9,831 nt of DNA from Nitrospirota bacterium (lineage in GTDB: Bacteria; Nitrospirota; Nitrospiria; SBBL01; Manganitrophaceae). The DNA lies in assembly GCA_023248505.1 (NCBI GenBank), contig JAHFEM010000032.1:1-9831 (forward strand), in the 5' to 3' direction. Both the position numbers and the translations under genes were made by a program. Shown piece by piece: positions 5,428 to 9,831 of the stretch. The notes beneath the pieces were generated by a model. That model saw nothing but the letters and a program-made list of their open reading frames with translations. It was not told the DNA's origin and made no database searches. Position 1 is the stretch's first letter. Each line of letters begins with the position of its first letter.

Positions 5428-6690
5428 ATGGAACGATCCATGCCGCCAGATCCTTTAAGCCTGATTTCTGAAAATAAGAGAACGCTCGATCAGGAATTCG
5501 CGCGCGTCGCCGACATCTGCAACGGATGCCGGCGCTGCTTTAATCTCTGCCCGTCGTTCGATCAGATGTTTATCCGGATCGATGATCGGAGCGGCGAGGC
5601 CGACAGCCTGACCCAGAAAGACCAGGAGGAGATCACCGATCTTTGCTACTACTGTAAGCTCTGTTATAACCACTGTCCCTACACGCCGCCGCATCACTTT
5701 AATCTTGATTTCCCCCGGCTCATGCTCCTCGGAAAGGCCGAGATGGCGAAAACGCGCCGTCCTTCGTTTCGCGATCGAATCCTCGTCGATACCGATCGGG
5801 TCGGTCGATGGGGGCGACGGTTGGCCCCGCTCCTGAACTGGGCCAACTCGGTCCGTGCCATCCGCCCGCTGATGCACCGTTGGTTGGGCATCCATCAAGA
5901 TCGGATTCTTCCTAAAATCGCAACGGAAACCTTCACCGAATGGCGCGCGAAAAACAAGGCGCCTCAGACTTCCCCTGCCGCCCGGAAGGTCGCCCTTTTC
6001 CATACCTGTTACGTCAACTACAATGCTCCTGAGATCGGGAGAGCCACGGTGCAGGTGCTGGAGAAGAACAATGTGGAAGTCATGACCCCCCAACAGCTCT
6101 GCTGCGGGATGCCCTATTTCGACGTCGGCGATATTGAATCGGCCCGGGAAAAAGCCCGATTCAATATTCAATCGCTCGAAAAAGCGATTCAGGCCGGCTA
6201 CGAGATCGTCGCCCCCATGCCGACCTGCAGTTTGATGTTGAAGAAAGAGTACCCCGCCCTGTTAGGCGACGAGGCAAAGAGGGTCTCGGAGCACACGTTT
6301 GACCTATGCGAGTATCTGATGCGGCTCAACAGCGAGGGGAAATTAAACAAGGCGTTTAAACATTCGGTCGGAAAGATCTCTTATCAGATCCCCTGCCATC
6401 TTCGGGATCAGAACATCGGCTACAAATCTCGGGACTTAATGAAGTTGATCCCCGGGACCACCGTCGATGTGATCGAGAAATGCTCCGCGCATGACGGCAC
6501 GTGGGGGATTAAGACCGAGTACTTCGAGGAGTCGATGAAGACGGCGAAACCGCTCTTCCGCGCCATCGAGGAAGGAAACCCCGACCTCGTCGTAACCGAT
6601 TGCCCTTTGGCCGGAATGCAGATCCTTCAGGGAATCGGGAAAGAGCCGCTCCATCCGATTCAGATTTTGAAAAAGGCCTACGGCCTGTAG
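5428..6690 (+). CDS. GlpC/HdrD-like Fe-S protein with two 4Fe-4S sites and two cysteine-rich (CCG) domains
   Basis: 420 residues. Two bacterial-ferredoxin motifs lie at C31/C34/C37/C41 and C73/C76/C79/C83, each CxxCxxCxxxCP-like. Two cysteine-rich domains of the HdrB/GlpC type follow: C194 to C225-C226 with CCGMPYFD, and C323 to KCSAHDGTWG (C352), plus C267 and C392. The second has KCS in place of the CCG pair, as in GlpC-like proteins. Such proteins pass electrons between quinone or flavin partners and soluble acceptors. No transmembrane segment is seen, so membrane contact would be peripheral. Placed 78 bases after a rubrerythrin that lacks rubredoxin, it is the likely electron donor (inference). 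The start is uncertain: the ATG at 5428 is only one base from GGAAG, too close for that site to serve it. The in-frame ATG at 5440 has a weak GGAA at a better distance and begins MPPDPLSL. The longer frame is given. Confidence 0.88.
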   Translation: MERSMPPDPLSLISENKRTLDQEFARVADICNGCRRCFNLCPSFDQMFIRIDDRSGEADSLTQKDQEEITDLCYYCKLCYNHCPYTPPHHFNLDFPRLMLLGKAEMAKTRRPSFRDRILVDTDRVGRWGRRLAPLLNWANSVRAIRPLMHRWLGIHQDRILPKIATETFTEWRAKNKAPQTSPAARKVALFHTCYVNYNAPEIGRATVQVLEKNNVEVMTPQQLCCGMPYFDVGDIESAREKARFNIQSLEKAIQAGYEIVAPMPTCSLMLKKEYPALLGDEAKRVSEHTFDLCEYLMRLNSEGKLNKAFKHSVGKISYQIPCHLRDQNIGYKSRDLMKLIPGTTVDVIEKCSAHDGTWGIKTEYFEESMKTAKPLFRAIEEGNPDLVVTDCPLAGMQILQGIGKEPLHPIQILKKAYGL

Positions 6691-6714
6691 GGGCCAATGA
6701 CCCCTCCTCAAACC

Positions 6715-6719
6715 GGGAG
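6715..6719 (+). promoter_or_regulatory. Ribosome-binding site that fixes the DUF3501 gene start
   Basis: GGGAG lies 7 bases before the ATG at 6727. The earlier in-frame ATG at 6697 has only the stop-overlapping AGGGG three bases away and would add a ten-residue extension with no family character. The later start is therefore preferred. Confidence 0.55.
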
Positions 6720-6726
6720 CAGATCA

Positions 6727-7317
6727 ATGAATAAAATCGAATTTGAAGAACTCTATCCGTTGGCTGATTATGAGAAGATCCGGGATGACTTTCGTCAAAG
6801 CATCATGGAAGAGAAAAAAAGGAGACGGATCCAAATAGGTCCATACGTGTCTCTGACCTTTGAGAATCGGGAGACCATCCTTTTTCAGATTCAGGAGATG
6901 TTGCGGGCGGAGCGGCTCGCGGACCCCGCCAAGGTTCAGGAAGAGATCGACGTCTATAACGACCTCATTCCTGACGAGGGGGAACTCTCCGCAACGCTCT
7001 TCATCGAGATCACCGACGAGAGCAAAATTAAGGAAATCCTGGATCGGCTGATCGGCATCGATCAAGAGAATATCGTTTACTTTCAGGTGGGAAAGAAGAG
7101 GGTCCCCGCGATCTTTGAGACCGGCCGGAGCACCGACGAGAAGATCAGCGCGGTTCATTACATCCGGTTCCAATGGAATCCGACGACGGTCGAGACCTTC
7201 CGGAGCGAGAAGGAGAATTATCTCGTCGTGGAGCACCCCCATTATAAAGAGCGGACACTCCTTTCGGAGGAGACGAAACAGGCTTTACTGGAAGATTTAG
7301 ATCAAGTGGACGGGTAA
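6727..7317 (+). CDS. DUF3501-family protein of the rubrerythrin cassette
   Basis: 196 residues from the ATG at 6727, beginning MNKIEFEELYPLADYEKIR. It is soluble and charged, with no signal peptide, membrane segment or cysteine. The pattern (basic KKRRRIQIGPYVSLTFENRETI, then IQEMLRAER near residue 60, and GKKRVPAIFETGR in the middle) is what I recognise as DUF3501, a family of unknown function. It is the last gene of the cassette, 36 bases after the Fe-S gene, so co-translation with it is likely. Families of this type recur beside rubrerythrin and GlpC-like proteins, which suggests a role in the same electron chain or in its assembly. Without cysteines it cannot itself hold an Fe-S cluster in the usual way. 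The name rests on recognition by eye, so family assignment is less sure than the reality of the gene. Confidence 0.82.
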   Translation: MNKIEFEELYPLADYEKIRDDFRQSIMEEKKRRRIQIGPYVSLTFENRETILFQIQEMLRAERLADPAKVQEEIDVYNDLIPDEGELSATLFIEITDESKIKEILDRLIGIDQENIVYFQVGKKRVPAIFETGRSTDEKISAVHYIRFQWNPTTVETFRSEKENYLVVEHPHYKERTLLSEETKQALLEDLDQVDG

Positions 7318-7324
7318 AGAGCCG

Positions 7325-7351
7325 GGGGCGGGGGATTCCTTCTCCGGCCCC
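7325..7351. terminator. Possible bidirectional terminator between convergent genes
   Basis: GGGGC and GGGGGA (7325-7335) can pair with TTCTCC and GCCCC (7340-7351) around a TTCC loop, with one bulged G and two G-U pairs on the plus-strand RNA. It fills the 40-base gap between the stop codons of two convergent genes. Neither side has a strong U-tract, so confidence is limited. Confidence 0.4.
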
Positions 7352-7357
7352 TGTCAA

Positions 7358-7591
7358 TTACTTCTTCTTTCGGACGTACACTTTAAGCACCTTGCCTTCC
7401 TGGACAAGATCTAAAAACTCATTTCCGGTCGTTTTACACCAAGCCGGCATATCCTTCTTGATTCCTTCATCATCAGAGAGGACCTCCAGCACCTGATCGA
7501 TCTCCATCTGTTTGATCTTCTTCGAGGTCAAGATCACCGGGATCGGACAAAAGAGTCCCAATGTATCGAGCGTCTGATCCGCCGCAATCAT
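7358..7591 (-). CDS. TusA-family sulfur carrier protein
   Basis: 77 residues, the full length of a single-domain TusA/SirA protein. The active motif LGLFCPIPV gives the persulfide-carrying cysteine C15 in CPxP. A second cysteine, C52, lies in PAWCKTTGNEF, a conserved feature of one branch of the family. The N-terminal part DQTLDTLGLFCPIPVILTSKKIKQM and the C-terminal KVLKVYVRKK are typical of the beta-alpha fold. TusA proteins accept sulfane sulfur on the CPxP cysteine, usually from a cysteine desulfurase, and hand it on for thiomodification of tRNA, molybdenum cofactor sulfuration or sulfur oxidation. Here the gene follows a NifS-like gene by 58 bases in the same direction, and no promoter is evident in the gap, so the two are probably co-transcribed. 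GGGGA (7599-7603) gives a ribosome-binding site 7 bases from the ATG. The final acceptor is unknown. Confidence 0.88.
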   Translation of the reverse strand: MIAADQTLDTLGLFCPIPVILTSKKIKQMEIDQVLEVLSDDEGIKKDMPAWCKTTGNEFLDLVQEGKVLKVYVRKKK

Positions 7592-7649
7592 CCGTTCATC
7601 CCCATTGACTCCCCCATTCCTTCTTCAGCCTGAACGACAACTTAAGAGA

Positions 7650-8840
7650 CTAGCGTTGGTCCGAGGGCGTGTGAGGCGCCAGGCTCGTATAAATAGGCGA
7701 GACCTGCCGAATTTGCTCGGCGCACCTTGGAAAAATGGAGAGGACGGCATCGATATCGGTCTGCGTCGTCTCCATCCCTAAGCTGAAAACAATCCCCCCC
7801 TGAGCAATGTTCGCCGGAAGCCCGGTGGCCGTCAGGACGGGGGAGATCTTCAATCCCTCAGCGCTACACGACGATCCGCTCGCCGCGAAGATCCCATGCT
7901 TCTCCAGCCTTCGAATGAGCGCCTCCCCATCGACATACTCCAGCGCAAAGCTCGCGATATGGGGAAGCCGATGAATCGGATCGCCCGTCAGATGGATCAA
8001 GGGAACCCGCTCCATCAACCCGACGATGAGCCGATCCCGGAGCGCCGCCAAGCGGGGGGCTTCGGCGTGAAGGCGTTTGCGCGCTTCGAGGGCAGCGGTC
8101 CCCATTCCGACGATCGCTGCGACGTTCTCGGTCCCGCTCCGCCGTCCTCCTTCTTGAATCCCCCCTACGATCAAGGGATGAACGCGCGTCCCGCGACGGA
8201 CATAGAGGGCCCCCACCCCTTTCGGTCCGTAGAACTGCTGCGCCGAAAAGGAGGCGAGATCGACCCCGATCGAATCGACACGAAAGGGAATAATCCCGAC
8301 CGTCGCAACCGCATCGGTATGAAAGAGAACCCCCGCCTCTTGAGTCACCGCAGCGATCTCCTGGATCGGCTGCACGGTTCCAATCTCGTTATTCGCGTGG
8401 ATGATCGAAACCAAGACCGTCTCGTTCCGAACGGCGGCCGCCACCTGTTCCGGACGGACCCTCCCCTTCTGATCGACCGGGAGCCAGGTCACCGCATATC
8501 CCTCTCGCTCCAAGCGCTTCAGGGGATGGGCCACGGAATAGTGTTCAACGACGGAGGTAATAATATGGGTGCCCTTCTTTTGGCGCGCCCCCAGAATTCC
8601 CTTGACGGCAAGGTTGCTCGCCTCGCTGCCCGAGGAAGTGAAAATGATCTCCCGAGGCTCGGAGCCGATCAAATCGGCCACCTGTTTGCGGGCCTCCTCG
8701 ATTCCCTTTCGTGGAATCTCCCCAGCCGCATGACGGCTCTGCGGATTACCGAAGTGTTCGGTGAGAAAGGGAAGCATCGCTTCCCGCGCTGCCGACAGCA
8801 GCGGCGTGGCCGCAATATGATCGAGATAAATCTTTTTCAT
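7650..8840 (-). CDS. NifS/IscS-like protein lacking the PLP-binding lysine
   Basis: 396 residues, full length for group I cysteine desulfurases, which are PLP enzymes that take sulfur from cysteine onto an active-site cysteine. The family frame is clear: YLDHIAATP (5-13), SSGSEASN (69-76), EH with H100, HANNEIGT (148-154), HTDA with D176, RRSGTENV (233-240) and GSSC with C325, the sulfur-accepting cysteine. However, the lysine that forms the PLP Schiff base (SGHKIYGPKG in IscS) is missing: residues 199-208 read SAQQFYGPKG, so K is Q202 and the adjacent H is Q201. The codons are CAG CAG in an intact frame. The IscS Gln183 position is A179, and the arginines of the usual RFSLGR motif are V351 and M356. 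Ordinary PLP chemistry is therefore in doubt, though the fold and C325 remain. The start agrees with homologues (MKRIYLDN-like). The TusA gene downstream is the likely partner. Confidence 0.9.
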   Translation of the reverse strand: MKKIYLDHIAATPLLSAAREAMLPFLTEHFGNPQSRHAAGEIPRKGIEEARKQVADLIGSEPREIIFTSSGSEASNLAVKGILGARQKKGTHIITSVVEHYSVAHPLKRLEREGYAVTWLPVDQKGRVRPEQVAAAVRNETVLVSIIHANNEIGTVQPIQEIAAVTQEAGVLFHTDAVATVGIIPFRVDSIGVDLASFSAQQFYGPKGVGALYVRRGTRVHPLIVGGIQEGGRRSGTENVAAIVGMGTAALEARKRLHAEAPRLAALRDRLIVGLMERVPLIHLTGDPIHRLPHIASFALEYVDGEALIRRLEKHGIFAASGSSCSAEGLKISPVLTATGLPANIAQGGIVFSLGMETTQTDIDAVLSIFPRCAEQIRQVSPIYTSLAPHTPSDQR

Positions 8841-8848
8841 GTCGAGGA

Positions 8849-8877
8849 ATAATAAGCGGGATTCGAAGAAGTGTCAA
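8849..8877 (-). promoter_or_regulatory. Near-consensus promoter of the NifS-like gene, apparently leaderless
   Basis: On the minus strand, TTGACA (8877-8872), a 17-base spacer and TATTAT (8854-8849). The -35 box and spacer are ideal and the -10 box matches five of six. Only 8 bases (TCCTCGAC) separate the -10 box from the ATG, so transcription should begin at or next to the start codon. No purine-rich ribosome-binding site is present. Confidence 0.65.
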
Positions 8878-8909
8878 GATCCGACCCGGCTCACCTGAGT
8901 GGTCAAAAT

Positions 8910-8937
8910 CGACGGCTTTGCCTCATTACAGCCGTCG
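8910..8937 (-). terminator. Possible terminator downstream of the desaturase gene
   Basis: CGACGGCT (8910-8917) pairs with AGCCGTCG (8930-8937) around a 12-base loop. On the minus strand the stem is followed by ATTTTGA, a short U-rich tail. It lies about 85-110 bases past the desaturase stop and before the NifS-like promoter, a sensible place for termination. The stem is short and the tail weak. Confidence 0.35.
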
Positions 8938-8971
8938 CTTTGGGAGCGTCAGAGGATCTTGAAAATGAGCA

Positions 8972-9002
8972 ACCGATCCCCCTTTGTTAAAGGGGGATCG
9001 GT
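8972..9002. repeat. Perfect 14-bp inverted repeat with 3-base loop
   Basis: ACCGATCCCCCTTT (8972-8985), GTT, then AAAGGGGGATCGGT (8989-9002). The arms match without error. On the minus strand it follows the desaturase stop by 18 bases, so it may act as its terminator, but the downstream CATTTTC is a poor U-tract. The ATCCCCCTTT/AAAGGGGGAT core resembles dispersed palindromic elements found between genes in several bacterial groups, so a mobile or REP-like repeat is the alternative. Confidence 0.65.
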
Positions 9003-9020
9003 GAGAAGGAAAACCAATCT

Positions 9021-9831
9021 TTAATTCGTCTCAGTTCGATAGGAAAGATCTTTTGCCAAGCCGACCGTGTAGAGGCTGAAGATCAACCATTTGGAGGGGT
9101 CGAAGTTATACCATTTCGGACCGTTGCGATAATCGCGAGGATAAGTGTGGTGGTAGTTATGGTACCCCTCGCCGAAAGTGATCAAGGAGATCCACCAGCT
9201 GTCCCGGCTGCTATTTTGATCGCCGTTCGGCTGATCTCCCCACATGTGGCAGATCGAATTAATGCAGAACGTTGAATTCAACACCAAGAAGGTCCTGCAA
9301 ATACCTGCAAGCAAAAAGGCCGAAAGCGCCCCGATCCATCCACGATGGAGAAAGCCGATCAATGTCGGGATGGCAAAGCCGGAGAGAACGACAAAAAGGT
9401 AATTGTTGTGCTGCCAGACGACCCACTTATCCTTTTTAAAGATCTCGGTATATTTGTCATCTCCCGGATGGGGGGTTTTTAAAAAGATCCAGAGAAGGTG
9501 ACTGTACCAAAAACCTTTCTTCGCATTATAGGGATCCACTTCCGTATCGACCTTGGCATGGTGCCGGACATGGTCGGAGCACCATTTTAGCGCGGAATTC
9601 TCAAGCGCCCAGCCGCCCGCGATCAGGAAAGCGACCTTCACTGCGTCGGGACAGGTAAAGCTTCGGTGAGAGATAAATCGGTGATAGCCGACCGTAATTC
9701 CCATTCCCGAGACCACATAGAGGAAACCGAACATCGTCCAGTCCAACCAGGAATAGTCGAAAAAATAGCCGAACAGGGGAACCCCCACGAGCATGACGAT
9801 CGAAATCGTCACAAAAAGAGCAAGTGTTCCA
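9021..9831 (-). CDS. Membrane fatty-acid desaturase (Delta9/acyl-CoA type), 5' end outside the window
   Basis: The frame stays open to the right edge. The first possible start inside the window is a GTG at 9812, but the codons before it continue a hydrophobic stretch (GTLALFV) with no ribosome-binding site, so I call the gene partial. The 270 visible residues hold all three histidine boxes of the stearoyl-CoA/acyl-lipid desaturase family. Counted from the GTG these are HRFISH (44-49), HVRHH (81-85) and HNYHH (218-222); H189 in NSICHMWG is the extra ligand. They bind the diiron centre that inserts a double bond, normally Delta9, into a saturated acyl chain using oxygen. Hydrophobic segments at about 1-18, 26-43, 58-70, 138-155 and 160-178 mark an integral membrane enzyme. 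The C-terminus is complete. It points to aerobic control of membrane fluidity and to an oxygen-using host. Confidence 0.93.
   Translation of the reverse strand, partial: GTLALFVTISIVMLVGVPLFGYFFDYSWLDWTMFGFLYVVSGMGITVGYHRFISHRSFTCPDAVKVAFLIAGGWALENSALKWCSDHVRHHAKVDTEVDPYNAKKGFWYSHLLWIFLKTPHPGDDKYTEIFKKDKWVVWQHNNYLFVVLSGFAIPTLIGFLHRGWIGALSAFLLAGICRTFLVLNSTFCINSICHMWGDQPNGDQNSSRDSWWISLITFGEGYHNYHHTYPRDYRNGPKWYNFDPSKWLIFSLYTVGLAKDLSYRTETN

Noticed and set aside
5455..6171. A 238-codon open frame on the minus strand
   Set aside because: Antisense to the Fe-S protein gene with its four-cysteine motifs; it shows no domain and no ribosome-binding site.
6697..6726. ATG at 6697 as the start of the DUF3501 gene
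   Set aside because: It has no well-spaced ribosome-binding site, sits in a small AGGGG/CCCCT hairpin (6689-6705), and adds a ten-residue extension; the ATG at 6727 has GGGAG at 7 bases.
7797..7803. Run of seven C (seven G on the coding strand) in the NifS-like gene, as a possible frameshift
   Set aside because: Family motifs continue in the same frame on both sides (GSSC before, SLG...TTQTDID and the C-terminal tail after), so there is no frameshift, and the altered arginines are not an artefact of one.
7896..8852. A 318-codon open frame on the plus strand
   Set aside because: Antisense to the NifS-like gene, which has clear family motifs; the antisense protein is Arg/Asp/Pro-rich without a domain.
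9810..9812. GTG as the start of the desaturase
   Set aside because: The frame continues upstream to the window edge with hydrophobic codons and there is no ribosome-binding site; the gene is better read as cut by the edge.
1..9831. tRNA, rRNA, CRISPR, insertion sequence or prophage signals
   Set aside because: None seen: no direct-repeat array, no transposase or integrase motif, no tRNA-like cloverleaf in the short intergenic gaps.

Overview
The window is 9.8 kb of dense bacterial chromosome with nine genes: eight complete and one running off the right edge. It has no RNA genes, no transposon and no CRISPR array. Base composition is moderately GC-rich and even throughout. The gene set (siroheme reductase, rubredoxin-less rubrerythrin with a Fe-S partner and a DUF3501 protein, acyl desaturase) fits an aerobic or microaerobic Gram-negative, perhaps a Nitrospirota lineage. 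That placement is a weak inference from content and style; there is no marker gene here.

Layout. (1) 56-2473, minus: an 805-residue nitrite/sulfite reductase fused to a helical HEPN-like region and a C-terminal TusA-like sulfur-carrier domain. Both halves of the reductase carry a full cysteine set. (2) 2675-3079, minus: a small TPR lipoprotein with a clear terminator. (3) 3294-4424, plus: a secreted, probably lipid-anchored seven-repeat VCBS/FG-GAP beta-propeller. (4) 4486-7317, plus: a four-gene peroxide/iron cassette of a PerR-type Fur regulator, a rubrerythrin lacking its rubredoxin domain, a GlpC/HdrD-like Fe-S protein and a DUF3501 protein. A perfect 12-bp inverted repeat lies over its promoter. 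(5) 8840-7358, minus: a NifS/IscS-like protein followed by a stand-alone TusA-like carrier. The NifS-like protein keeps its sulfur-accepting cysteine but has lost the PLP-binding lysine. (6) 9021-9831, minus: the 3' part of a membrane fatty-acid desaturase whose true start lies outside the window.

How the genes may work together. The PerR cassette reads as one peroxide-responsive transcription unit: sensor, diiron peroxidase, a multi-Fe-S protein placed to supply electrons in place of rubredoxin, and an unknown conserved partner. The reductase with its TusA domain and the NifS-like/TusA pair both point to protein-bound sulfur handling, but they are far apart and nothing ties them physically. 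Two genes (3294 and 8840) have strong TTGACA-type promoters whose predicted transcription start falls at the ATG and have no ribosome-binding site, so they are candidate leaderless genes.

The most unusual points are the lysine-less NifS homologue beside a TusA carrier, the two cysteine sets in one reductase chain fused to a sulfur carrier, and the self-contained PerR/rubrerythrin/Fe-S/DUF3501 module. No gene-free stretch exceeds 300 bases.
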